A DNA stretch of 64,000 nucleotides from Stigmatella ashevillena (GTDB lineage Bacteria; Myxococcota; Myxococcia; Myxococcales; Myxococcaceae). The notes under the pieces were generated by a model. It worked only from the letters and a program-made list of their open reading frames with translations, made no database searches and was not told where the DNA came from. Made by a program: the position numbers and the translations under genes. This document shows, piece by piece, positions 28,501-36,200 of this stretch (position 1 is the first letter of the stretch; every line of letters starts with the position of its first letter). The DNA lies in NCBI RefSeq assembly GCF_028368975.1, contig NZ_JAQNDM010000001.1, positions 744,001 through 808,000 on the forward strand. The letters are read 5' to 3'.

Positions 28501-31373
28501 TCGGTCAAGGTCCGCTCGATCAGCGCACGCTGCGAGGGAGGTGACGGGAGGAGGTAGGACGAGCTGCGTCCCTTGTGACTCACCGCGGTGGCGCGGATAA
28601 CGCCATAGACGTGATCTCCGTCGCGCAGCGCGTCGTCGAGCGGCTTGAGCAGCACCATCCCGATGCCTTCGCCCGGGACGAAGCCGTCCCCTCCTCGCTC
28701 AAACAGGAGCGGTGCCTCGTGGGTCGAGGCCAATCGAGCCTGGCACAACGTCGAGAACCGCGAGACATGGAGGTAAAGGTTCACACCGCCGACGAGCGCA
28801 CCATCGCACTCGCCCTGAGCAATGGCCCTGCGGGCCGCGTCGAGCGCGACCAGGGCCGATGAGCACCCGGTGTCGAAAGGAACACTGGGGCCGCGCAAAT
28901 CGAAGAAGTGGGAGATGCGATTGGGCAGGCCGAAATAGCTCTGATCGAGCAGCACATCCCCGCGCTGCGCCCAGCGCTCCAATCCCAGCAACGGATAGCT
29001 CAAGCCGTTGACGCCGATGAACACACCGTGGCGCTTTCCCTCAAGAGCCGTGTGGGCATACCCCGCGTCCTCGATGGCCTCCCAGGCGGCTTGCAGCAGC
29101 AGGCGCTCCTCCGGGTGAATCCCCTTGGCCTCGGCGGGGGTCATCTGGAAGGCGAGCGGATCGAACAGCTCGACTCCCGAGATGAAGCCACCGGTGCGCC
29201 GGTAGATCCTGCCCTCCGCCGCTCTCTCCGGCTGCGGATCAAACCAACGGCTCCAGCTCCCACGTTCGCCGGGTAGCTCGGAGAGAGCACGACGCCCTGC
29301 CTTCAAGTTGGCGTAGAAGCCGCGCACATCGCGGGCTCCTGGATAGCGGCCACTCATGCCAATGACGGCCACGGGGCGAGGCGAAGCGAAACCCCCTCCC
29401 CTCTCTGGAGCCGTCGACTGGAAATCGAGCGGCACGGCGGTGCGAGAGGCGGGGGGCGGAGCCTCTTGTGAAGGGCCCTTGAGCGCTGACGCGAGCGCCG
29501 CCGCGTGGTGCTTGAGAAGGAAGTCTCGCAGTTCCGCCAGCGTCTGGTACTCAAGCAACAAGGTCTGGGGCAGCGGCCCCAGCTTCGTCGACAGGAGCTT
29601 CATCAGCCGGGTGAGTGCAATGGAGTTGAGGCCATAGTCCGACAGCCGCCTCTCCAGCGCGATCTCCTCATCCGGCAAGCCCACGAGTTCCGCAGTGAGG
29701 TGCCTGAGGAACTTCTCGGCCTGGGAATTCAGCGCCTCTTGCCCGGCAGGAGCGCGGGCCAGCTCGGCGGAAGAGGCCGACGTGGTGTGGGACTCGAACT
29801 GCGCGAGGTAGCCGGCGAACACCGCTCGGTCCCCCGCGATGGGCAAGCACCATGCGGGCGCGTGCTCGAGGACCCAGTCCAGGAAGGTCAGGCCGTCCGC
29901 GGTCGAGAGCGGCTCCAGCCCAGCCCGCTCGCGCATGTCCGCGACGATCGGCTCGCGGTGACGCATCCCCCCGCTCTGCCAATAGGGCCAATCGATGGAG
30001 AGGGTCTCACCCGAACCACCCTCGCCGCGTTTCACGCGAGCGTTGCGCTGCTCTGCCAGCTCGTCGAGGAAACGGTTGGCGAACGCGTACTCGCCCACAC
30101 CCTCGCTGAGGCCCAAACTTGCGAGCGAGGACAGCAGCACGAAGAAGTCCAGAGGGTCTTCGCGGGTCGCCTCGTCGAGCAGCACCGCGCCCACCACCTT
30201 GGGCGCCATCACGGCCCGCATGGAGGCCAGTGACTTTTCGAGCAAGATGCCGGTCTGGGCCGCCACTCCGGCCCCATGAAAAATGCCGTGCAGCGCGCCG
30301 AAGCGGCGCCTTGCTGCGGTGATCAACGAGGAGACGCCCTCTCGGTGGGTAACGTCCGTGGCGACATAGAGCACCTCCGCACCGTGACTTCGAAGGGACT
30401 CCAGTGCGGCCTCTCCCTCCGGCGTCAAGGCACGGCGGCCCGAGATCACCAAGCGCGCGCGGTAGCACCGCGCCAGGTGCTCCGACAGGATGCGGCCCAG
30501 GCCACCGAGCCCACCCGTGATGAGGTACACCCCTCGGTCCCTCAACCGCGTGTTCCCAGGGCTCTGCCGTCGTGTCACAACCTCCCCGCCATCCCACCCC
30601 CGCACCCAACGCTTGCCGTCCGCGTAGCGAATCCGCGCGGGCGGGCCATCCGGCTCTCCGAGGAGCGCCTCGATACACGCACTGGAGAGCCGATCCACCG
30701 GTTCTGCAACCTCGATGGTGCGCAAGACACGCAGCGGGTTCTCCAACCAGAGCGCATGGCCAAGACCCGAGAGGGCCGCATGAGCCGAACCACTCGCCCC
30801 ACCCCTGTCCGTATGGACACAGAGGATTCGCAGGGCCTCGCCGAGGCGATGCTCATGCAATGCCTGAATCAGGTGGACGATGGTGTCGAACCCCTCCTCC
30901 AGAGCTGTTTCGATGGAGATCTCGGACGCGGACGGCGACGAGGCTCCCCAGAGCGAGATGATCCGCGCAGGCTGCACCCCAGAGGTGCGGAGTGCTTCGA
31001 CGAGGCGCCGAAAATCACCCGCTTGCCGTGGGTCAACGCGATACGTGCGGGCGTCCACACGCTCAAACCGGGTGCCTCGCATGACCAGCACGGGGCCCGG
31101 AGCGCTCTCCGCGCGCGAGGGCCCGTGGCTTGAGAGACAAGCGGCACGGAAGCTCTCGTCGCGGTCGAGGATGAGCACATCCCCTAGCGCGCCCTGAGCG
31201 CCGACTTCAGACAACGCCCCCGTCGAGTACCACTGGGAACGCCACACCGCGAGTGGAGGCTCGGGCTCGGAGGAGACAGCGAAGGAGAGCGCCCGCAGCT
31301 GGCGCATGCCCTCCTCGGGCGTCATCGCGCCAGACTGCACGGCCTGCAAGATCTGCGTCCGCTTCCCGCTCAT
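19539..31373 (-). CDS. Trans-AT PKS, gene A: KR-ACP, KS0-oMT-ACP, KS-KR-ACP, KS0-ACP-TE
   Basis: The 3944-residue last megasynthase of the line begins with a short helical docking segment and a KR with its ACP (to about residue 610), whose KS partner sits at the end of gene B. Next come KS0-oMT-ACP (672-1660), an active KS-KR-ACP (1712-2860), and KS0-ACP-TE (2912-3944). KS cysteines lie near residues 837, 1881 and 3078. Only the middle KS has the full Cys-His-His triad (CHGTGT, SNIGHT). The TE has GYSFGG and a late DCDHMS His. There is no AT, ER or HCS-type branching domain. The ATG overlaps the gene B stop (ATGA). It finishes and releases the chain, probably by (di)lactonisation. Confidence 0.95.
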   Translation of the reverse strand: MSGKRTQILQAVQSGAMTPEEGMRQLRALSFAVSSEPEPPLAVWRSQWYSTGALSEVGAQGALGDVLILDRDESFRAACLSSHGPSRAESAPGPVLVMRGTRFERVDARTYRVDPRQAGDFRRLVEALRTSGVQPARIISLWGASSPSASEISIETALEEGFDTIVHLIQALHEHRLGEALRILCVHTDRGGASGSAHAALSGLGHALWLENPLRVLRTIEVAEPVDRLSSACIEALLGEPDGPPARIRYADGKRWVRGWDGGEVVTRRQSPGNTRLRDRGVYLITGGLGGLGRILSEHLARCYRARLVISGRRALTPEGEAALESLRSHGAEVLYVATDVTHREGVSSLITAARRRFGALHGIFHGAGVAAQTGILLEKSLASMRAVMAPKVVGAVLLDEATREDPLDFFVLLSSLASLGLSEGVGEYAFANRFLDELAEQRNARVKRGEGGSGETLSIDWPYWQSGGMRHREPIVADMRERAGLEPLSTADGLTFLDWVLEHAPAWCLPIAGDRAVFAGYLAQFESHTTSASSAELARAPAGQEALNSQAEKFLRHLTAELVGLPDEEIALERRLSDYGLNSIALTRLMKLLSTKLGPLPQTLLLEYQTLAELRDFLLKHHAAALASALKGPSQEAPPPASRTAVPLDFQSTAPERGGGFASPRPVAVIGMSGRYPGARDVRGFYANLKAGRRALSELPGERGSWSRWFDPQPERAAEGRIYRRTGGFISGVELFDPLAFQMTPAEAKGIHPEERLLLQAAWEAIEDAGYAHTALEGKRHGVFIGVNGLSYPLLGLERWAQRGDVLLDQSYFGLPNRISHFFDLRGPSVPFDTGCSSALVALDAARRAIAQGECDGALVGGVNLYLHVSRFSTLCQARLASTHEAPLLFERGGDGFVPGEGIGMVLLKPLDDALRDGDHVYGVIRATAVSHKGRSSSYLLPSPPSQRALIERTLTEARVSPTDIGYVELQAVGAEMTDVSEWRSLSAVFGGVEEGARCALGSVKPLIGHLEAASGMAQLTRVLLQLDHGELFPTPLAANMHEGISVDTAPFYVPAKSGPWPHPRRANGEGWTPRRALLGSAAAGGTQVFTVLEECERAPRAAVPRRDELILLSGRSSEQLRRTAVALRDHVVSEEGAALSLADIAFVLQAGREAFTHRFAAVVADREQLIAVLEGVSQKGEGAAWGRGAVVDRSRTRAPLSEEAAAAIYGRRDLKVAAEQWLANAVIDWTRVPGAELCRRVSLPTHSFEQRRCWVDDRVEAGAKVEVKEDSPNVVSGYYNRFAAEVDPKEEIYLIFPFFPEKLPGFSWLMTFFEPHRRPEHARYMLARQKDMKAVLYRHVDFSRVRTVMDIGCGLATDLIQLALRHPKLSADGFTIAQKQVDVARTRITRAGLSDRLHIDRRDSSKDPFPRRYDLIIGFEVVFHIEDKNGVFSNIAEHLEEGGLVVLADGVANTVTEINLPHLGQFTSTVPQLAEILGRHGLRVVSCVDTSQGVSRFLDDDQLEENLARLRSEYPESAHDEGQHRGWANFGKALGARLIRYLLFTLEKAPAGEDRAGLVLLNQSRIEGAQPFPSALQALETKRLEPVRTAASSDVSMERQLVAVAAEVFEMAPTELDPTASFKDYGIGSLTGLRFIDAVNRRLHLRLKMEHFFQCPDLRSLSAFIREHEEIRGAVVSPPVPPPSLPVAHLPSEEVASEHAASARPIGNNEPIAVIGMAGRFPGAENVAQLWDNLRRGVDSVTRFPVKRLEAEGWEPTAARALAEGCWGGFIEGIEDFEPTFFGISPAEAEMMDPQQRLFLEQCWVALEGAGYSGRGVWGARCGVIVGLSGNEYQDKVHGDLNPDQLSHAMLGNFASLTASRIAYFLNLRGPTITVDTACSSSLVSVHLACQSLRNGEAELMLAGGVTLYLSPGPLGVMRHVGMLSPSGRCRAFSEDADGIAIGEGVGVVLLKPLSRALADGDVIHGIIRGSGTNQDGRTNGITAPSLDAQKLLEIDVYEKSAVNPETLSYVECHGTGTKLGDPIEIAALTEAFRHFTRKRQYCAVGSLKSNIGHTTAAAGIGGLIKVLLALKHRQLPPTLHVKKENKHIAFKNTPFYVNTELKEWTTPAEQPRRAAISAFGFSGANCHLVVEDAPTVEVVSQPMARATTWVVPVSAPTPERLRDHVTRLLKALSSEDATPAVLRDVAYTLQVGRREFPHRVALVASELTELRSGWTAFLDGQERPGLHVAQARPGAALIQVESASSDALAAAWVAGAEIDWQSLHVEAPPRRVLLPGLPFVRRRCWIARPPNGPAPAAAAEVRFYRPVWEAAAPTLHPDAGRVPVLLFNVDPVLLARFLESRRARGGTGEVVSLVRGASFTVTRTPEGLQFSLDPSSPDHLRQCAQALEDAGLIPGAAVVWRETSRETTQVSELAAAVPFLQWLLRIGKTRLRRVILVLPSEGAADPVAEACVGFGASLRNALPELYMGALHLPSHAAPDVAARAILEEVDGADTRAHELRSIRGERQVRTFRPVEPRKGTGAGLRQGGVYLITGGNGGLGLLVARHWAKRYGASLILTGRRAPDEALEAELRQIQRLGGRARYFQADVADRSAMRGVVQEAEQTFGRLNGVVHAAGVIDSTPFMAKDVSSFAAGLKPKVEGVLALDEVTRGCALEFFVLFSSISAILGDFGGCDYAVANRFLDGFARLREEQCARGERSGRTLSLNWPTWRHGGMHFEREAEALYLRTSGMSYLEDESGLDAIESALLMEGCQIAVLSGQQGRLDRMVDAVAEPPRPFPVVAAPASIQTSTFLRDELRQEAAAVLALQPEEMTFDGNFGDFGFDSISLRTLAARLSARFGVSLAAAAFYAHPTLDALAAHLTTVHPAAAPLRPPPVPALEARAPVPVSTPLEPEPIAVRAPFRVPAPLATEPIAVVGLSGVFPGADNVEAFWKNLVCGQTALVPARMDRYDDTGDKAESPAEYWGGYLREVDRFDADFFRISPREAELMDPQQRLLLQTIWNTFEDAGVAPAAVSRGRTGVFIGVDKFDYSERLQSAIEAIDPHSAAGIHPAMIANRISYFFNLKGPSEVVNTGCSSAAVALHRASGALRNGECDTAVVGGVNVLLSPAGFMAAQYLGGTSKSGQPRPFDQDADGSVRGEVVGAVLLKRLSQAEADGDHIYGVLLGSAAAHGGRGHSLTAPNVNAQAEVIIDAYRQAGIEPETVQYIEAQGAANELGDAVEVESFKAAFQRLAPSQRGGATAGTCGISCLKGSVGHSEGASGIAALIKVLMAFQHETLPGVAGFQKLHPQLQLEGSPFFVVAGNRRWSAGPMGLARRAAVHSYGFGGVCAHLLLESYSAPREVQRSRSEAQRLIVLSAQDDERLDARIREMLAFLESPPEGRDLALVDVAFTLLDGRTALDARLAVVSSSIEELASVLRQVLGGAAPPSVSRGVVSRKDGAIASLFDGAEGDEIVRMLLRSRSMGKLAKAWVAGATLDTSLLFAGEKPRRVGLPTYPFRKERHWLRAAPVTPRPPVFTSPSAEHSSEQPTESSTIVADLQGMLSELLKRDGLDLDRPLVEYGLDSFMTTTFMRAVQRRYGASVSLAAPLAHPTIRKLGAYLTGMVGMTLPVSGGEPLAVSAASAARGPSSGPCPELLTVNPGGQATPSFWFHGAPGLAQMYYRLSDSLGPNYPFYALQARGVDGKSAPFTTLRGMIDHYIDAIRGVQPRGPYVLGGYSFGGLLAFEAAQQLKRRGEEVKHLVMFDTYPPEMLEAFERSGGTLSAGTREIQRLMNAMMFFSAELDTPVWDFISLDELKKIPSGAQLAHLAQLIKERVKTALSADEIYSFLTGVDTIVGITETITRSYRLSPYDASDVLYFKTARFLEPDSGFVIPNVTPEDVGVSIDTLKSLEALDYTMAWREVTRRMFKVVNFDCDHMSLFLKPALDEVCGHLRTLLAPGA
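19560..22640 (-). other. Module 12: KS0-ACP-TE, release
   Basis: KS Cys 22140-22142 (TGCSSA) and SVGHSE remain, but HGTGT reads QGAANE, so it is non-elongating. The ACP is YGLDSF (near 20675). The TE has GYSFGG (near 20208), an Asp in VMFDTY and His in DCDHMS. It releases the chain as an ester. Confidence 0.9.
22780..26250 (-). other. Module 11: KS-KR-ACP
   Basis: KS Cys 25731-25733 with ECHGTGT and SNIGHT is active. The KR has TGGNGGLG (near 23757) and CDYAVAN (near 23340). The ACP is FGFDSI (near 22894). This is the last extension, leaving a free hydroxyl. Confidence 0.9.
26350..29370 (-). other. Module 10: KS0-oMT-ACP
   Basis: KS Cys 28863-28865 (TGCSSA) is present, but HGTGT reads AVGAEM, so it does not elongate. 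The methyltransferase has MDIGCGLATD (near 27305). The ACP reads YGIGSL, with Gly where Asp is usual. It should O-methylate the module 9 hydroxyl. Its layout closely repeats module 6. Confidence 0.88.
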
Positions 31374-33270
31374 TGCTTCATCCCCGCGGTCATTCTCGCG
31401 TCGACCTCTTCAATCGACAGTGCCCCCTGGCTGAGCCCTCGTAGCAGCGCCAGGGTCTCGAAATCCTCATCAGGTGGAGGGCCAGTCCCGGAGCCATTAC
31501 GAGGCTCTGCCACGGGAGTCCGGAGCCAGTACCGCCGGGTGTCGAAGCAGTACCCCGGCAGCGGCCGGATGCGCCCTCCGCTCAGCGAAGACAGCGTGCT
31601 CCAATCGAAGTCCACCTGGCTCGTCCAGAGCCGTGCCAGAACATCGAGCGAACGCCCCTCCTCCCGTGCGATCGACTCGCGCTGCACCGGCACGCGGCCC
31701 CGAAACACAGCCGGATCGGGTCTCCCCGCAAGCGCCTGTTCGATCAGCCGCGACAGCTCCGGAAGGTCCGACGCCACGAGGACGAGGCGATGCTCCATGG
31801 CATCCCGGCCACGTGCGAGGGTGAAAGCGAGATCCACCAAGGAGACCTGCGGGCGGCGCAAGAAGCCCTGGAGTGCCTTCAGCATGCCGACAAGACTCGC
31901 CTCCGTTCTCGCGGAAAGCACGACGGGGATCAAACCCGAAGACGCCACGGAAGCCCTGTTCTCGTGCGGAGACTCCTCGATCACGAAATGGGCATTGACG
32001 CCGCCCGCACCAAAGGCGCTCAGCCCCGCCAGGCGTCGTGCCGGTGTACCGCCGACCGAAGGTACGGACCAGGGCGCCAGCGTCCTTTGGACGGTGAACG
32101 GCGAGCCCTCGAACCGAATGTTTGGATTGAGCTGGCCGGAGTGCAGCGACGGCACCAGTTCCCGGTGGCGTAGTTGCAGCAGCAGCTTGGTGAGGCCCGC
32201 GATACCCGCCGCGGCCTCGAGGTGACCAATGTTCGACTTCACTGAGCCGATGGCGCAACTACCGGACTTTGCCCCTGCTTGACGGAAGACCTTGTCGAGG
32301 CCGGCGATCTCGATGGGATCGCCAAGCGAGGTCCCGGTGCCATGGGCTTCGATGTAGCTGATGTCGGCGGCCGAGACTCCCGAGCGAGTGAGAGCCCGGG
32401 CAATCACGTCCGCCTGCGCATTGGGATTCGGCACGGTATAGCCATTCACGCGCCCTCCGTGATTGATGGCGCTGCCCTTGATCACGGCGTGGATGTAATC
32501 ACCGTCGCGGATCGCCTTGTCGAGTGGCTTCAACAGGACGGCGCCCACGCCCTCGCCTGGGACATACCCATCCCCGCCCGCACCAAAGCTGCGGCAGCGA
32601 CCATCCGTGGAGAGGAATTGTCCGGAACTCAGGTTGACATATTTCTGTGGATGGACCGAGACGTTGACGCCACCAGCCAGCGCCAGCTCAATATCACCGC
32701 TGCGAATCGCCTCGCAGGCCAGGTGGAGGGCGACCAGCGAGGACGAGCACATCGTGTCCAGGGCGATGCTGGGTCCCGCGAAGTCGAAGAAGAAAGAGAC
32801 GCGGTTGGCTATCGCAGCGTAGGACCCGCTGACCGCCATTCCCTGTCCCGCCTCGCCATTCTCCGCGCCATGGAGTTGGTAATCGGAATTCATGACGCCG
32901 ACGTAGACCCCCACGCCACGGCCAATCCGCGCCCGCGTGTAGCCCGCGTTCTCAATGGCGTGCCAGGCTGTCTGCAGGAACAGACGCTCCTGCGGATCCA
33001 TCCACTCCGCCTCTTTCGGTGAGATGCTGAAGAACAGCGGATCGAAGTGATCGACTCCGTCAAGGAAGCTTCCCCACTTGCCGTAGCTCTTGCCAGACCG
33101 TGAGCGATCCGAATCGAAGTTGCGCCGGAGGTCCCAGCGCGTCGCGGGAATCTCGGTGATGGAGTCCCTCCCCTCCCGGAGGTTCTCCCAGAAGGCCTCC
33201 AAGTTCTCCGCCTGGGGATAGCGCCCCGCGACACCAATGATGGCGATGTCGCCGGTCCAGCTCGACACCT
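29470..33270 (-). other. Module 9, split across genes B and A: KS // KR-ACP
   Basis: The KS at the end of gene B is active (Cys 32747-32749, EAHGTGT, SNIGHL). The KR and ACP that complete the module open gene A (TGGLGGLG near 30510; GEYAFAN near 30087; ACP YGLNSI near 29625). Both ends carry short helices with a GA-x-x-x-EE pattern that should dock. It gives a hydroxyl. Confidence 0.88.
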
Positions 33271-36200
33271 GCGCGAGGGGCGCCGCAGTGCCCAAGGTTC
33301 GGGTCGTTTGCGCTGGAGCAGACGAGCGGGTGGGCGCAGTGGCCGCGGATCGGAGCTTCCTTTCGAGCGGCTCCCGGTGATTCTCAAGAAGGTAGCCCGC
33401 GAGTTCACGGATGCTCGGGTACTCATAGAACAGCGTCTTCGCCAACTCGCCCAGCTCCGCCTCCAGCGCGCGAGTCAACCGCATGGCTCGTACGGAGTCG
33501 AGACCGTACTGTTCGAACGGCATCTCCGAGCGTAGCAACCGCTCACCCAGATGGAGTTCCGCCTGCAACATCCCGCTGAGCCACCGCTCGATCGACTGTC
33601 GTGGCTCAGCTTCCTCGCTCGGAATAACTGCGGGCCCCGGCGAAGTCTCTGCGAGAGGACGGGTAGATGACACGGCGGTGGAGCTGTCCGCGCGGTCCGA
33701 GCCCGTCAAAGCACGCACCCGGGTACTGTCACCTGCGATCACCAGGAGCTGCGGGTGCGGCAGTCGCAGCGCATCGGCGAGTGCCATGAGTCCCGCGGCG
33801 GGTGAAAGTGGCGTCAGCCCGAGGTTCTCGGTCAACCAGCGCCGCTCTTCAGGGGCGAGGCGCATTCCACCACCATCCCACAACGGCCAGTTGATCGAGA
33901 GCGTTCTACCGCTCCGTTGTCCGCGCTCCATCAAGACATTGCGGACCTCTGCGAAACGATCGAGGAAGCCGTTGGCGAACGCATAATCGCTCTGTCCGGC
34001 ATTACCCATCACGCCCGCCAGAGAGGAGAAGAGGACGAAGAAGTCCAGGGGCTCATCGGCAAATGCCGCATCCAGATTCACGGTGCCATGGATCTTGGGA
34101 TGCAGCACCTGCTCGGCATCGGCGAATGACTTGGACCGCAGCAACGAATCGCGCAGGACGCCCGCGACCTGGAAGATGCCGTCGAGTCCACCAAGCATCC
34201 CCCTGGCCTCGGCGGCCAGGCGGCGGCAACTCGCGGTCTCGCCAATGTCCGCCGAGAAGTAATGCACCTCGCCGCCCACGGCTTCCAGACGGCGAAGGTG
34301 TTCCGCACCGGCAGCGTCGAGCGGGGATCGTCCACACAGCAAAAGGCGCGCCTTGAACTGCCGGGCAAGGAACGTGGAGACGATGCCACCCAGTCCCCCC
34401 AACCCACCCGTGATGAGGTAGCGGCCGCGGTTCTTCAACGGCAGGTCATTCCACTCGCCAGGACGCCCCACCGCCTCGATCCGCTTGACCTTCCGGACAG
34501 CCCCCTCGAAGCGAACCTCCGGCTCCTTGCCATCCGCCTCTGAGGTCAAGAGCTGGGCCATGCGCTCGGCCCCGAGGTCCCGCGCACTGGGGAGAGAGAG
34601 CACCGAGCCGCGAATGGCGGAGTCTTCGAGCGCGACGCTGCGCAAGAACGCGCTGATCCCCGTGAACAGAGGGCTTCCGCCCTCGGCGTTTTCCTCGTTC
34701 ACACTGAGCAAGCGAACGCCCTTCTTGTCCCGCTGTCGCATCAACGCGCGCACCAGAAAGAAGAGCGCATGGAAGCCCACGGTCAGTTCTTCGTCGACCT
34801 GGGACAGCCAAGGCCGCTCCGTCGTGCGCAACGGCCAGAGGTGATGGATCCGCTCGGGCTTGAGCCCCTCCGCGCCCAATGCATCGAAGAGACGGATGAA
34901 GTCGGCCTCGGAGCGCGGATTGACCTCATAGTGGTGACGATCCACGCGACGGAAACCGTGAGCTGGCCGGACGAGGACCACTCGCTCCGGGTCTCGCAGT
35001 GCGGTCCGGACCTCTTCGACGGTGTCGAGCACCAGCGTCGTCTGGTGTGCCTCCGCCCTCGCGGAACTCGCCACCGCGTGTCTCCAAGCGGTGCGGAAAT
35101 AGTGCGTACCCGACTCGGGGACAGCCATCGGGCGGCTCACCAGCCGCGAGATCTTCGCCAGGACGCTGCCCGAGTCATCGAGAAGACGAATGTCGAACTC
35201 ATGGATCAATCCAGTCGAAGTGCCGCGAACACTGCGGACCACGTGTGCCCAGCAACGCGAGGGCAACGTCCCAAGGAGTTCGACCTCTCCGACGGCGAAG
35301 GGCACGGTGGCAGGACCGCTCCTCGACTCCGAAGGGGCGATGGACAGACCGACCACCGCTTGGAATGCACCATCGAGAAGCACTGGGTGGAGCGCAAAGG
35401 ACTGTCCCTGTGGTTCATACTCTGCAGGCAGGACGAGCAACGCCAAGGCATCCGTCGGCCCGCCGTGAAGTGTATGTATGACCTGGAACGAGGAACCATA
35501 GTCGAGGCCTGCTCCGTGGAAGCGTGCATAGACCTCGGCGCCCGGCTGGGAGGCGGTGCAGCGAGCACGAACCGCATCGAGATCGATCCGCTCGGGAGCC
35601 TCACTGGACGCCGGTCCACGGCGCCGTACCACGCGCCCCTGCGCATGAACCCGTGTCGCCTCTCCTCCTTGGCTGGCGCTGGTGAACTCGAACTCCAGAA
35701 CCCCCTCGTCCGCTGTCGGCTTCAGGTGGATCTCGACGTCGAGAGCGCCCGCAGTGACGTCGATGGGCTCGATGAACGCGACGTTGCGTAGACTGATCTC
35801 CTCCGCTCCGGTGGCCGCCGCACGAACCTTCTCCAGCAGGGTCGCGGCTGGCACGATCGCGCGGCCAGCCACCTCGTGGCCACGAACGCCGACCGAGTCG
35901 CGGTCGATGCTCATGGAGGAGCGCTTCGCCCCCGTAGGCTCCGTCGTCCCGCCCAAGAGTGGAGAGCGCTGCTCGAACACCTGAATCTTCGGCCGCGCCG
36001 CCGTCGGGACGAACCAGTGACTCTCGCGTGCGAAAGGGTACGTCGGCAACGCAATGATGCGTGCGTCGTCACGCGGCAGCTCATCCAGGGGCAATTGCGC
36101 CCCCTGGACCCAGCGCCTGGCGAGCTCCTCGAGGTTCGTGCCCTCATACCGGACAGCCTCCTGTGAGGCACCTCGAGGTCCGACCGTCCGGCGGCCTCGG

